In this document: positions 1 through 11,687 of the stretch, piece after piece
How the letters are laid out: every line of letters begins with the position of its first letter
How positions within the stretch are numbered: the first letter of the stretch is position 1
Origin: Novimethylophilus kurashikiensis
Lineage (GTDB): Bacteria > Pseudomonadota > Gammaproteobacteria > Burkholderiales > Methylophilaceae
Direction of reading: 5' to 3'
NCBI RefSeq assembly: GCF_003112435.1
Contig: NZ_BDOQ01000004.1
Location: forward strand, 29,136 to 93,135
Length of the DNA stretch: 64,000 bases
Notes under the pieces: model-generated
Told to the model about the DNA's origin: nothing
Seen by the model: the letters and a program-made list of their open reading frames with translations, nothing else
Database searches by the model: none
Translations under genes and position numbers: made by a program

Positions 1-1
1 T

Positions 2-232
2 TATGCCGTGCCGCCTGGCGTGGTGCAGGCCAAAATTAACCCTGTCACAGGTTTGCGTGTAGACGAGGACCATGGTGGGCTGTACGAATATTTCTTCCAG
101 GAATTCTTGCCTCCGATGGAAAACTCGGGGGAAAGCAATATCCTGGATGGAGAAGAGCCTGCACCAGTTCCCCAGCCACCGGCCGAACATAGCGGTGGTA
201 CTCCTCCTTTCGTTCAGGATCAACTGTTCTAA
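2..232 (+). CDS. mrcA: Penicillin-binding protein 1A, C-terminal end (partial)
   Basis: The reading frame is open from the left edge, so only about the last 76 residues are present. The segment PPGVVQAKINPVTGL followed by an acidic, proline-rich tail is typical of the extreme C-terminus of class A penicillin-binding protein 1A, the bifunctional glycosyltransferase/transpeptidase that polymerises and cross-links peptidoglycan in the periplasm. None of the catalytic domains lies in the window, so the call rests on the tail alone. The stop codon TAA overlaps the ATG of the next gene (TAATG at 230-234), which suggests translational coupling with the downstream hypothetical gene. Confidence 0.75.
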   Translation, partial: YAVPPGVVQAKINPVTGLRVDEDHGGLYEYFFQEFLPPMENSGESNILDGEEPAPVPQPPAEHSGGTPPFVQDQLF

Positions 233-845
233 TGGGTAAGGAGGCTGGTGGAGCCAAGGCGCAGCAAAGCCGTATGCTGGTGGCTCAGCAGGCGGCCCGG
301 CTAATGGCGGAAGAAGGCATTGCCGACTACGCCTTCGCCAAGCGCAAGGCTGCTCGGCAGCTGGGGATGGAGGAGGCGAATTGCCTTCCGACCAACGCCG
401 AGATTGAATCCGAACTTCGTATTCACCAAGGCATTTACCAAGCGGATACACATCCTGAAATGCTCTACCAGTTGCGGGTTGAGGCTGTGCAGGTGATGCG
501 CCTTTTGGACCGCTTCGACCCTCAACTCAGTGGTCCTGTGCTCGACGGTACTGCCGGGCGTTATGCCGAAACCGAGATTCACCTTTTTGCCGATAGCGAC
601 AAGGAGGTCGAGATTTTTCTGCTCAATAAAAACATCTCGTACCAGACCGGTGAGAGAAGCTTTCATTATCGCGATGAACGCAGAAAACTGCCCATGTTTA
701 CCATCGAGGGTGCGCTCGGGCCGATCAAACTGGTCGTGTTCTCGCCTGACGATATTCGCTCAGCACCTAGAGGCATGCTGGGCGAGGGCGCCATCAACCG
801 GGCCAGAACGGCCATAGTCGAACATTTAATTATTCAAACAACCCC

Positions 846-849
<4 letters not shown>
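232..849 (+). CDS. Conserved hypothetical protein, nucleotidyltransferase-like
   Basis: A 205-residue cytosolic protein whose start overlaps the PBP1A stop and whose end overlaps the ycgR start (846-849, ATGA), so the three are probably co-transcribed. The N-terminal half is helical and charged. The centre reads GPVLDGTAGRYAETEIHLFA and is followed by a DKEVEIFLLN stretch, which resembles the strand-turn-strand of minimal nucleotidyltransferases (G-x-A-x...D/E-I-x-L), but the usual GS and paired Asp are not clear. I recall homologues in other betaproteobacteria carrying a misleading 'UDP-N-acetylmuramate-alanine ligase' label; nothing here supports a Mur ligase fold (no P-loop, and it is too short). 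Function unknown. Confidence 0.7.
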
Positions 850-3392
<2,543 letters not shown>

Positions 3393-3408
<16 letters not shown>

Positions 3409-4432
3409 GCTTGATCCATGCGCTGCGTCAGCGCGATTAATTGATCTAGTTTGGAAGCGGCCGTCCCGCTATCTAGGACTTCGGCGGCGCTCTGGATGCC
3501 GTGGGCGAGATCGTCGGCACAGCCGGCGACATAAATAGCCGCACCGGCATTCAGTAACACGATGTCGCGCGCCGGGCCCGTCGATCCGCCAAGCACAGAC
3601 AGGACCATGCGCTTGGAATCCTCGGCGTCCTTGACGCGAATGCTTTCCTGAGCGCTGAGCGAGATGCCGAATTGCTGCGGGTTGAGCACATATTCGCGGA
3701 CTTCGCCGTCTTTCAGCTCGGCGACATAGGTATCGCCGCTGAAGGAGATTTCGTCCATGCCGTCTGCGCCATGTACCACCATGACGTGATGACTGCCGAG
3801 CTGCTGTAGCACATGAGCCAGCTTGCCGGTCAAGGCGCAGTCGAAGACGCCCATGACCTGATTGCGTGCACCCGCTGGGTTGGTAAGTGGTCCAAGCAGG
3901 TTGAACAAGGTCCGCACGCCCAGCTCGCGACGTACCGGGGCTGCATGCTTCATAGCGCTGTGATGATTGGGCGCGAACATGAAGCCGATGCCGATTTCAT
4001 CCACGCATTGCGCGACCTGGGCTGGTGTCAGGTTCACGTTGACGCCTAGGGATTCCAGCACGTCTGCGCTGCCGCAGGTTGATGAGACGGAGCGCCCGCC
4101 GTGTTTCGCCACTTTGGCGCCTGCAGCGGCGGCTACGAAGGCGCTTACTGTGGAGATGTTGAAGGTCTGGATGCCGTCACCGCCAGTGCCGCAGGTATCG
4201 ATAAGATGCTCGCTCGCGCCGACATGGACCTTGGTCGAAAGCTCACGCATCACTTCCGCTGCTGCCGCGATCTCATCCACGGTCTCGCCCTTCATGCGCA
4301 ACGCAATCAAGATGCCGGCGATCTGTGAATTAGTCAGCTCGCCCCCCATGATCTGGCGCATGACGTCCAACATCTCTGTGTGGCTGAGATCCTTGCGATC
4401 CAGCAACAGATGCAATGCTTCCCTAGCGTTCA

Positions 4433-4433
<1 letters not shown>
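3393..4433 (-). CDS. trpD: Anthranilate phosphoribosyltransferase
   Basis: 346 residues. It transfers phosphoribosyl from PRPP to anthranilate, the second step of tryptophan synthesis. The PRPP/anthranilate motifs [17 protein letters not shown] (about residue 78) and KHGGRSVSS (about 108) are present, as is the NHHSAMKHA segment. The frame stays open upstream to 4565, but ATG at 4433 is chosen because it forms an ATGA overlap with the trpG stop and the protein then begins with the family-typical helical domain; the extra 44 residues upstream are antisense-like and arginine-rich. Confidence 0.96.
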
Positions 4434-5014
<581 letters not shown>

Positions 5015-5161
5015 TCTAGATAGGAAAGAAGAGGCTAATTCTAGTCAAAAATCGCGGAGCTTGCCTGAGAAAGTAGTATATTGCGCATCGACATGAGTCA
5101 TGGATGTCGGATGTTGCTCAATGAGTGGGCGGAACTTTACGGGCACCGCTCATCCGCAGTT

Positions 5162-5188
5162 TTCAACCGCTCAGCTTGAGCGGTTGAA
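5162..5188. repeat. Perfect 12-bp palindrome overlapping the RTX promoter
   Basis: Arms TTCAACCGCTCA (5162-5173) and TGAGCGGTTGAA (5177-5188) are perfectly complementary around the 3-nt centre GCT. The right arm ends inside the -35 hexamer of the promoter that reads into the riboswitch and RTX gene, the position of a transcription-factor operator. It lacks a T-tract on either strand, so it is not a typical intrinsic terminator. The binding protein is unknown. Confidence 0.7.
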
Positions 5189-5212
5189 TTGGTTGCTGTG
5201 AACACTTATATT
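5184..5212 (+). promoter_or_regulatory. Sigma70-type promoter for the riboswitch-RTX transcript
   Basis: -35 TTGAAT (5184-5189), a 17-bp spacer and -10 TATATT (5207-5212). The predicted start near 5219 is just upstream of the riboswitch aptamer. Hexamer quality, spacing and position agree with a constitutive core promoter that would be modulated by the overlapping palindrome and by the riboswitch. Confidence 0.65.
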
Positions 5213-5227
5213 TACAAAACAGTATCT

Positions 5228-5316
5228 GTATCAAGGGCAAACCCGGCCGAAAGGCGGGGGCGCAAAATCACCAGTCTAAGGGAATGAGTTTCTATGACAG
5301 TGGGATTGCCGGATAT
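5228..5316 (+). ncRNA. Cyclic di-GMP-I (GEMM) riboswitch aptamer
   Basis: The sequence carries the ordered GEMM-I landmarks: GGGCAAACC, a hairpin capped by the GNRA tetraloop GAAA (5249-5252), GGGCGCAAA directly after it, a CTAAGGG segment, then ATGACAG and the closing ATTGCCGG. A short P1 helix can form between GTATC (5228-5232) and GATAT (5312-5316). One G/G mismatch sits in the first hairpin. The aptamer lies about 130 nt upstream of the RTX start codon. I see no clear terminator after it, so the expression platform is unresolved (on-switch or off-switch not decidable by eye). Confidence 0.85.
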
Positions 5317-5444
5317 CGCCTCTCCTATGTTGGCCGTTTATCCCTCTAGCGACTGCGACAGCGGTGTACAGATATTCCGAGTATTGATTCCACTAACAAT
5401 CGATTAATCGCATTTGATCGAATTAACAAAAAGGAGCAAGCGGC

Positions 5445-6779
5445 ATGGCAACCATAACAAATGCAACAGGATATACCGGCAATGCCCAAGAATGGTTGGA
5501 GCATATCAGTACAGCCACGGTTTCATCTTCTGACGCGAATGCTGGCACGGTCACCTGGTCTCTCAGCAGCGGTACGACCGACAATGATAATCCCAACGGC
5601 GGCACACTTGTGCTTGCCGGTACCATTGCCGATGTCGCAACCCCTGATGCCGACACCATTACTAGTCTCTCGGCTTATGACAGTAACGGTAACCTGCTTT
5701 TCACTGTTTCCGACTTTAGCTTGACCCTGGCCCAACTTCAGACGTTGTCAAGCAGCCATGACCTGGATAGCCTGATTGCCGGTGAGTTTGATCATCATAA
5801 CGGCAGCGAATTCGACCACGATATCGCTGGCGGCGATGGTAACGACCATCAGCACGGTTCCCAATTTGCCGACCGCATTCATGGTGGCGCAGGCAACGAC
5901 CATGAATTCGGTGGTGCAGGCAATGATGCTTTGTATGGTGATGCTGGCAACGATAACCTGAACGGTGGTGCTGGTGACGATCAACTGTATGGCGATATCG
6001 GCAACGATAAGCTGGCTGGTGGTGTGGGTGCAGATATCTTGTCCGGCGGCGATGGCAACGACAGTGAAGATGGTGGCGCGGGCAACGATGATCTCTTCGG
6101 TGGAAGCGGCAATGATGTTCTTGCTGGCGGCGCTGGCGATGACACGCTGTCTGGTGGCGTTGGTGACGATGTTCTGCGAGGCGATGCAGGCAACGATACG
6201 CTGGATGGCGGCGAAGGTAACGATTTTCTTTCTGGAGGTGCCGGTGCGGATAGCCTGAGCGGCGGCTTGGGTAACGATATTCTCAAGGGTGAAGGCGGCA
6301 ACGACTTTATCGATGGTGGGGATGGCAACGACAAACTTGACGGCGATGGCGGTAACGATACTCTCCTGGGCGGCTTGGGCGACGACATTCTTAACGGTGA
6401 AGGTGGCAACGATGTGCTTCAGGGGGGCGATGGCGCCGATATTCTCGTCGGTGGCGGCGGTAACGACACCCTGATAGGTGGTGCTGGTGCAGATATGCTT
6501 TACGGGCAAGGCGGCAACGACGTCTTCGTATTCGACACGAACGACGGTTCCGTTGATGCCATCTACGGTTTTGCAACGGGCAAGGATCACATAAATATCG
6601 ATAGTTCTGTCTTCGGGGCGGAGACCGGTACCAACAACCTGACCTACACGGTGGACAGCAATCATATCGGTCACCTCTATTACGATGCCGACGGGCAAGA
6701 GGGCGCTGGTGCAGCAGTTGAAATCGCGTCGATTCATGGTGGTGCCGTGAACGTGACGACCGATGTTAGCGTGATCTAA
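5445..6779 (+). CDS. RTX calcium-binding repeat protein, probably type I secreted
   Basis: 444 residues. Residues 1-125 are a Thr/Ser/Asp-rich N-terminal region of unknown fold. Residues about 129-361 hold roughly 25 consecutive GGxGxDxLx nonapeptides, the beta-roll that folds on Ca2+ outside the cell. The C-terminus (DVFVFDTNDGS, then ATGKDHINIDSS) resembles the uncleaved type I secretion signal of RTX proteins; there is no N-terminal signal peptide. Residues about 115-155 are His/Asp-rich. The start has a strong ribosome site (AAAGGAG, 5431-5437). No ABC exporter, adaptor or TolC gene is in the window. Bounded by its own promoter, c-di-GMP riboswitch and terminator, it is a self-contained cassette opposite to the flanking trp genes. 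Adhesin or matrix protein is an inference from c-di-GMP control. Confidence 0.88.
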   Translation: MATITNATGYTGNAQEWLEHISTATVSSSDANAGTVTWSLSSGTTDNDNPNGGTLVLAGTIADVATPDADTITSLSAYDSNGNLLFTVSDFSLTLAQLQTLSSSHDLDSLIAGEFDHHNGSEFDHDIAGGDGNDHQHGSQFADRIHGGAGNDHEFGGAGNDALYGDAGNDNLNGGAGDDQLYGDIGNDKLAGGVGADILSGGDGNDSEDGGAGNDDLFGGSGNDVLAGGAGDDTLSGGVGDDVLRGDAGNDTLDGGEGNDFLSGGAGADSLSGGLGNDILKGEGGNDFIDGGDGNDKLDGDGGNDTLLGGLGDDILNGEGGNDVLQGGDGADILVGGGGNDTLIGGAGADMLYGQGGNDVFVFDTNDGSVDAIYGFATGKDHINIDSSVFGAETGTNNLTYTVDSNHIGHLYYDADGQEGAGAAVEIASIHGGAVNVTTDVSVI

Positions 6780-6797
6780 TCCATAAACATTAGAAAC

Positions 6798-6827
6798 AAA
6801 AAGGCCTCCGTTTCGGAGGCCTTTTTT
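6798..6827. terminator. Bidirectional intrinsic terminator between RTX gene and trpE
   Basis: A perfect 8-bp stem GGCCTCCG/CGGAGGCC (6803-6810 and 6814-6821) with loop TTT, preceded by five A and followed by six T. It serves the RTX gene on the plus strand and the convergent trpE on the minus strand. Confidence 0.92.
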
Positions 6828-6860
6828 ATGGGCATCGTGCCCAAGAGGCATCAATAGGGA

Positions 6861-8354
6861 TTATCGATGTGCAGGACTATCGTCCAATCCTGCCAAGACC
6901 AATTCCGCAGCCCGTGTTACAGCCCGCGCCTTGTTTCGCGTTTCTATCCATTCGCTGTCGGGTACCGAGTCTGCAACGATCCCTGCACCGGCCTGCACAT
7001 AAAGCGTGTTGTCCTTGATGACGGCCGTTCTGATGGCAATCGCCACATCCATGTCACCGTTAAAGCCGAGATACCCGACCGCGCCCGCGTAAATGCCGCG
7101 TTTGCTCGGTTCCAGTTCATCGATAATTTCCATCGCGCGAACCTTGGGCGCACCGCTTACCGTGCCGGCGGGGAAAGTGGCTTTCAGTACATCAATGGCG
7201 CTCATGTCGGGTTTCAGCTTGCCTTCGACGTTGGAAACGATGTGCATGACGTGCGAGTAACGCTCGATGGTCATGTTCTCGGTAACCTTCACCGTACCGG
7301 TTTGCGCTACGCGGCCCACGTCGTTGCGGCCGAGGTCCATCAGCTGGACGTGCTCGGCGCGCTCCTTGGGGTCGGCCAGGAGTTCTGTCGCAAGTGCGGT
7401 ATCTTCCTCGCGGTTCTTGCCGCGGGGGCGCGTGCCGGCGATGGGGCGAGAAGTGACCGTGTCGCCTTCCAGGCGCACCAGGATTTCCGGCGAGGAACCA
7501 ACGACGTGATGGTCACCCATATCGTAATAAAACATATAGGGCGAAGGATTGAGGCTGCGCAGGGCGCGGTAGAGCGATAGTGGTGGCGCGGCGAAGGGCT
7601 GGCTCATGCGCTGGCTTAACACAACCTGCATGATGTCGCCGTCGAAAATATAACGCTTGGCTTTTTCCACGGCGGCCTTGAAATTAGCTTCGCCAAATTC
7701 CGATTCAGCCGTTGAAGCGGCGTGTGCCGGGGCGCTGGGGATGGCAACCGGCTGGCGCAGGGCTTCCAGCAATTCTCGCAAGCGGGCCCGTGCCTGGGCG
7801 TAAGCACCGGCTACGGTGGGGTCGGCATAGACGATGAAGTAGAGCTTGCCGGCCAGGTTGTCCACTACAGCCAACTCTTCCGTCAACAACAACAGCACGT
7901 CCGGCGTACCAAGCACATCCGGTTTTTGCGTGGCTGCCAGGCGATGCTCGATGTAACGCACGGTGTCGTAGCCGAAATAGCCTGCCAGCCCGCCGGTGAA
8001 GCGGGGCAGCCCTTCGGCGGGCGCCACCTTGAATTGGGCTTGGAAATCCTGCACAAAATCCAGCGGATTTACATCGGTAACGCTTTGAACTGTGGTCTCG
8101 CCGCGTTTGATTTCGATATTGCGGCCATGCGCAACGATGCGTGTTTTCGCAGGCAGGCCGATAAAGGAATAGCGGCCGAAGCGCTCGCCGCCTTGTACCG
8201 ATTCCAGCAGGTAGGAAAACGGTTGGTTGCCGAGCTTGAGGTATAGCGAGAGCGGCGTGTCGAGGTCGGAGAAGGTTTCGGCGACCAGGGGGATACGGTT
8301 GTAGCCTTGGCTGGCGAGGTTGTTGAATTCTTGTTCGGTAATCGTATGCAGCAT
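6861..8354 (-). CDS. trpE: Anthranilate synthase component I
   Basis: 497 residues, full length; makes anthranilate from chorismate with TrpG. The N-terminal LLES motif within [17 protein letters not shown] (about residue 49) is the tryptophan feedback site. The chorismate-binding domain carries [34 protein letters not shown] and [13 protein letters not shown]. It is the last gene of rpe-lipoprotein-gph-trpE and ends at the shared terminator, so here trpE is uncoupled from trpGDC, which lie beyond the RTX cassette. Confidence 0.97.
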   Translation of the reverse strand: MLHTITEQEFNNLASQGYNRIPLVAETFSDLDTPLSLYLKLGNQPFSYLLESVQGGERFGRYSFIGLPAKTRIVAHGRNIEIKRGETTVQSVTDVNPLDFVQDFQAQFKVAPAEGLPRFTGGLAGYFGYDTVRYIEHRLAATQKPDVLGTPDVLLLLTEELAVVDNLAGKLYFIVYADPTVAGAYAQARARLRELLEALRQPVAIPSAPAHAASTAESEFGEANFKAAVEKAKRYIFDGDIMQVVLSQRMSQPFAAPPLSLYRALRSLNPSPYMFYYDMGDHHVVGSSPEILVRLEGDTVTSRPIAGTRPRGKNREEDTALATELLADPKERAEHVQLMDLGRNDVGRVAQTGTVKVTENMTIERYSHVMHIVSNVEGKLKPDMSAIDVLKATFPAGTVSGAPKVRAMEIIDELEPSKRGIYAGAVGYLGFNGDMDVAIAIRTAVIKDNTLYVQAGAGIVADSVPDSEWIETRNKARAVTRAAELVLAGLDDSPAHR

Positions 8355-8442
8355 AAAAACTCCAATCTATTGGGCAAGGCGGCGAAGTGGGGATCAGATC
8401 AGTTCCGCCATCGCCAGCTTTCGCCCGGAAGATTAAGAGGTG

Positions 8443-9135
8443 TTATGCCTTGCATATAAGTTTGCTTGCTGCGACGAGGTTATCGACGACGGCATCGAGG
8501 TCCAGATTGTTAACGTCTTGCCCGTGATTGTAACCGTAGGGCACGCAGAACACGTGGCAACCCGCAGCTCGAGCTGCTTGCGCGTCGTTTTGGGAATCGC
8601 CGATGAGCAGCATTCGATCTATCGCCACGCCGAAAAACTCTGCTGCATGCAGCAACGGCAAGGGGTCAGGCTTCATCTTGGGCAGAGTGTCACCGCTCAG
8701 GATCAGCTCGAAATAATCGTGCAGGCCGGTGTCCTTCAGAAGAGGTAACGTAAAGCGTGCCGCCTTGTTGGTAATGCAGGCCAGGTGGTATCCCGCGGCC
8801 TTTAGCGCTTGCAGGCCTTCCACAACGCCGGGGAAGGGGCGGCTGTATAGGCTTACCACTTCATCGTAGTTCTTTTCGTAGATCGGCTTGGCGCGAGCGA
8901 ACAACTCGGAATCCGGTTCTCCGTACATTTCCCCAGTCAGGGTGCGCTTGATCAGCTGTGCCACACCGTTGCCGATGTAAGACTTGAGTGTTTCTTCAGG
9001 AACCGGCGGCATGCCGAGATCGGCCAGCATGCGGTTGGCAGCTTCGGCAAGATCGGGTGCGGTGTGCAAGAGGGTTCCATCCAGATCGATCACCACGGCT
9101 TCGATCCGGAGCGGAAACTGAACGGAATTAACCAT
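8443..9135 (-). CDS. gph: Phosphoglycolate phosphatase
   Basis: 230 residues, HAD superfamily. Motif I DLDGTLLHTAPD (about residue 17), the cap domain with YIGNGVAQLIKRTL, motif II in CITNKAARF, and motif III/IV in KPDPLPLL and LIGDSQNDAQAARAAG are all visible. It removes 2-phosphoglycolate, formed during DNA end repair and photorespiratory chemistry. Linkage to rpe and trpE is the common proteobacterial arrangement. The start overlaps the end of the upstream lipoprotein gene by 8 bp. Confidence 0.93.
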   Translation of the reverse strand: MVNSVQFPLRIEAVVIDLDGTLLHTAPDLAEAANRMLADLGMPPVPEETLKSYIGNGVAQLIKRTLTGEMYGEPDSELFARAKPIYEKNYDEVVSLYSRPFPGVVEGLQALKAAGYHLACITNKAARFTLPLLKDTGLHDYFELILSGDTLPKMKPDPLPLLHAAEFFGVAIDRMLLIGDSQNDAQAARAAGCHVFCVPYGYNHGQDVNNLDLDAVVDNLVAASKLICKA

Positions 9136-9565
9136 GCGGCTTGTCTTTTTCCTTGCCTACTTTGCCATCGGCGGCATTCTTGCCGTCTTTGGCATCGGGA
9201 TGCGCGTCCTTCTTGGCATCAGGATTGTCGGTACCCGATTTTTCGTCTTTTTTCTCTTCGCCTTCAGCGGGCTTGTCGCCCTCTGCGGGTTCTTCCTTGG
9301 CGGCGGCTTTGGGTGAAGCCGCGTTCGACATGGTCGGGTCGAGCTTACCGCCCTTGATATCCTCGTCGGCCGATTTCCAGCCTTCGAGGATGGAAGAGGG
9401 GCTTTGCGCCTCGTTTTCCTTCATGCAAGCCTCGGGCTGCTTTTGCGCAACACGGCAAGCAAAGCCGATCGCTTCGGCATCGGCGATCTTCTGATCCGCA
9501 GCGCCTGTGATCTTGTCGCAGGCGACGAGCGGCAACGCCATGAGGAGGAAAACGAGAGGACGCAT
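9128..9565 (-). CDS. Small lipoprotein with charged low-complexity tail
   Basis: 145 residues. A lipoprotein signal (MRPLVFLLMALPLVAC, lipobox LVAC, Cys16) leads to a short conserved-looking segment with two cysteines (FACRVAQKQPEACMKENEAQ). The second half (residues about 80-145) is an Asp/Glu/Lys/Gly low-complexity tail, probably disordered. The Asp after the lipidated Cys (CDKIT) fits the inner-membrane retention rule of E. coli, though that rule is not universal. It sits between rpe and gph with a 2-bp gap and an 8-bp overlap, so it is co-expressed with them. Function unknown. Confidence 0.75.
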   Translation of the reverse strand: MRPLVFLLMALPLVACDKITGAADQKIADAEAIGFACRVAQKQPEACMKENEAQSPSSILEGWKSADEDIKGGKLDPTMSNAASPKAAAKEEPAEGDKPAEGEEKKDEKSGTDNPDAKKDAHPDAKDGKNAADGKVGKEKDKPHG

Positions 9566-9567
9566 GA

Positions 9568-10266
9568 TTAAACGCCGGCCAATTGTTCGCGTAGCGACTT
9601 GATGATGCTGTCGTAGCGGTTCGGATCGGTGTCCTTGCCTGCACCGAACACGGCGGAACCCGCGACGAAGGTGTCGGCACCGGCACGTGCGATTTCAGCG
9701 ATGTTGGCAGTGTTCACGCCGCCGTCGATTTCCAGCCAGATTTCGCGGCCGGTCTTCTCGGTGTAAGCGTCGATCTTGGCGCGCGCCAGCTTGAGTTTTT
9801 CCAGCGCTTGCGGGATAAACTTCTGTCCGCCGAAACCGGGGTTCACGGACATCAGCAGCACCATGTCGATCTTGTCCATGACGTGGTCCAGGTAGTCCAG
9901 CGGCGTGGCCGGATTGAACACCAGACCGGACTTGCAGCCTTGGTCGCGGATCAAGGACAGCGAACGGTCGATGTGCTCGGAGCCTTCCGGGTGGAAGGTG
10001 ATGATGTTGGCGCCGGCCTTGGCGAAATCGGGGATGATGCGATCGACGGGCTTCACCATCAGGTGCACGTCGATAATGGCGTCGGTCAGCGGACGAATGG
10101 CTTCGCACACCAGCGGGCCGATGGTCAGGTTAGGCACGTAATGATTGTCCATCACGTCGAAGTGAATGATATCGGCGCCAGAGGCGATAACGTCGGTGAT
10201 TTCCTGGCCCAGCTTGGCAAAGTTGGCCGACAGGATACTCGGAGCGATACGGAACGGTTTGGCCAT
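9568..10266 (-). CDS. rpe: Ribulose-phosphate 3-epimerase
   Basis: 232 residues, a TIM barrel interconverting ribulose-5-phosphate and xylulose-5-phosphate in the pentose phosphate and Calvin pathways. Family motifs are present: [13 protein letters not shown], the metal ligands in [13 protein letters not shown] and [23 protein letters not shown] and [11 protein letters not shown] at 10266 is chosen over an upstream in-frame start at 10287 because the protein then begins [12 protein letters not shown] as in the family. First gene of the rpe-lipoprotein-gph-trpE unit, divergent from hemA across a 126-bp gap in which no strong promoter stands out. Confidence 0.96.
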   Translation of the reverse strand: MAKPFRIAPSILSANFAKLGQEITDVIASGADIIHFDVMDNHYVPNLTIGPLVCEAIRPLTDAIIDVHLMVKPVDRIIPDFAKAGANIITFHPEGSEHIDRSLSLIRDQGCKSGLVFNPATPLDYLDHVMDKIDMVLLMSVNPGFGGQKFIPQALEKLKLARAKIDAYTEKTGREIWLEIDGGVNTANIAEIARAGADTFVAGSAVFGAGKDTDPNRYDSIIKSLREQLAGV

Positions 10267-10392
10267 GATTATTTCTCTAGTGCGCAAAAAAGGAGCTATT
10301 TTAACCGGATTTCCTTTTCGGAAAAGTTTCTTGCAATCGATAAATGGCTGAAATTGTTGCTTAACCCCCCGCGATCACGGAAAATTACGGCT

Positions 10393-11643
10393 ATGCATCT
10401 GTTTGCCCTTGGCGTAAATCACACCACCGCCCCTTTATCCGTCCGCGAGCACGTCGCCTTCCATCAGGAAACCCTGGGGCAGGCCTTGCGCGACTTGACG
10501 GCGCGCGGGTACGTCAAGGAAGCCGCCATTCTTTCAACTTGCAACCGCACCGAACTCTATTGCCGCACCGATGCGCCGCAAGCCGCGATGGAATGGCTGG
10601 CGCAATATCATCGCCTCGAACCCCAGACCATCCAGCCCTATCTTTACAGCCTGCCGCAGCAGGAAGCCGTAAAACACGCTTTCCGCGTTGCTTCCGGCCT
10701 CGATTCCATGGTGTTGGGCGAGCCGCAGATTCTCGGCCAGATGAAGCAGGCAGTAAAAATTGCGGAAACCGCCGGTACGCTCGGCATGCTGTTGCACAAG
10801 CTGTTCCAGCGTACGTTTGCCGTGGCCAAGGAAGTCCGCACCACTACCGACATCGGCGCCAGCTCGGTTTCCATGGCAGCAGCTTCGGTGCGATTAGCGC
10901 AGCGCATTTTCGGCGATTTCAAGGGGCTTAACGTTCTGTTCATTGGCGCGGGTGAGATGATCGAGCTTTGCGCCGAGCACTTCGCCGCGCAAAAGCCCGG
11001 CAGCATCACGGTTGCTAACCGTACCCTGGAACGCGGCGCGCAATTGGCCGACCGTCTGGGCGGCAAGGCCATTGTGCTAGCCGAGTTGCCCGAGCAACTG
11101 GCCGAATTCGACATCATCGTGACATCCACCGCCAGCCAATTGCCTATCGTGGGCTTAGGGATGGTGGAGCGCGCCATCAAGGCCCGCAAGCACAAGCCCA
11201 TGTTTATGGTCGATCTCGCCGTGCCGCGCGATATCGAAGCCGAAGTGGCCGAGTTGGACGACGTTTTCCTCTACACCGTGGACGATCTCGCCGAAGTGGT
11301 GAAAGAGGGCATCGGCAACCGCCAGCAGGCGGCCGAAGAAGCCGAAGCCATCATCAATGTGCGCGTCGATAACTTCATGCATTGGCTGGAAATGCGCGAG
11401 TCAGTGCCGACGATCCGCGCCTTGCGCGACCATGCTGAACGCCTGCGTCGCCACGAACTGGAAAAAGCCCAGAAAGCGCTGGCCCATGGCGAAGATATCC
11501 ACCATGTACTCGAAAGCCTGAGCCAGGCGCTGACCAATAAACTCCTGCACGGCCCCAGCCATGCGCTCAATGCCGCCAGCGGCGAAGAGCGTGAACAGAT
11601 TGAAACGCTGGTGCGCAGCGTTTATCGTCTTCACGGCAACTAG
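10393..11643 (+). CDS. hemA: Glutamyl-tRNA reductase
   Basis: 416 residues. It reduces glutamyl-tRNA(Glu) to glutamate-1-semialdehyde, the first committed step of the C5 heme pathway. The N-terminus [19 protein letters not shown], the catalytic cysteine in [12 protein letters not shown] (about residue 50), [12 protein letters not shown], the NADPH motif [10 protein letters not shown] and the C-terminal dimerisation helix are all present. The frame is open far upstream, but that part is antisense to rpe; ATG at 10393 gives the exact family N-terminus. prfA follows 44 bp downstream, the conserved hemA-prfA pair. Confidence 0.97.
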   Translation: MHLFALGVNHTTAPLSVREHVAFHQETLGQALRDLTARGYVKEAAILSTCNRTELYCRTDAPQAAMEWLAQYHRLEPQTIQPYLYSLPQQEAVKHAFRVASGLDSMVLGEPQILGQMKQAVKIAETAGTLGMLLHKLFQRTFAVAKEVRTTTDIGASSVSMAAASVRLAQRIFGDFKGLNVLFIGAGEMIELCAEHFAAQKPGSITVANRTLERGAQLADRLGGKAIVLAELPEQLAEFDIIVTSTASQLPIVGLGMVERAIKARKHKPMFMVDLAVPRDIEAEVAELDDVFLYTVDDLAEVVKEGIGNRQQAAEEAEAIINVRVDNFMHWLEMRESVPTIRALRDHAERLRRHELEKAQKALAHGEDIHHVLESLSQALTNKLLHGPSHALNAASGEEREQIETLVRSVYRLHGN

Positions 11644-11687
11644 CGGCTTCGCCGTCGTTGCCTTCCCTTTTCTAGATTTCATCCATC

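Noticed and set aside
5015..5160. Tryptophan leader peptide and attenuator upstream of trpG
   Set aside because: No short frame with tandem Trp codons and no terminator/antiterminator pair were found on the minus strand.
5826..6530. Regular short DNA repeats suggestive of a CRISPR array
   Set aside because: The 27-bp periodicity encodes RTX nonapeptides in one continuous frame; there are no unique spacers and no cas genes.
5748..6854. 368-residue open frame on the minus strand opposite the RTX gene
   Set aside because: It arises from the repetitive GGxGxD codons read backwards; composition is a repeated Val/Ile/Ala pattern with no family match, and the plus frame is a clear RTX protein.
9808..10392. 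195-residue N-terminal extension of hemA
   Set aside because: The extension is antisense to rpe and unlike any GluTR; ATG at 10393 gives the exact family N-terminus.
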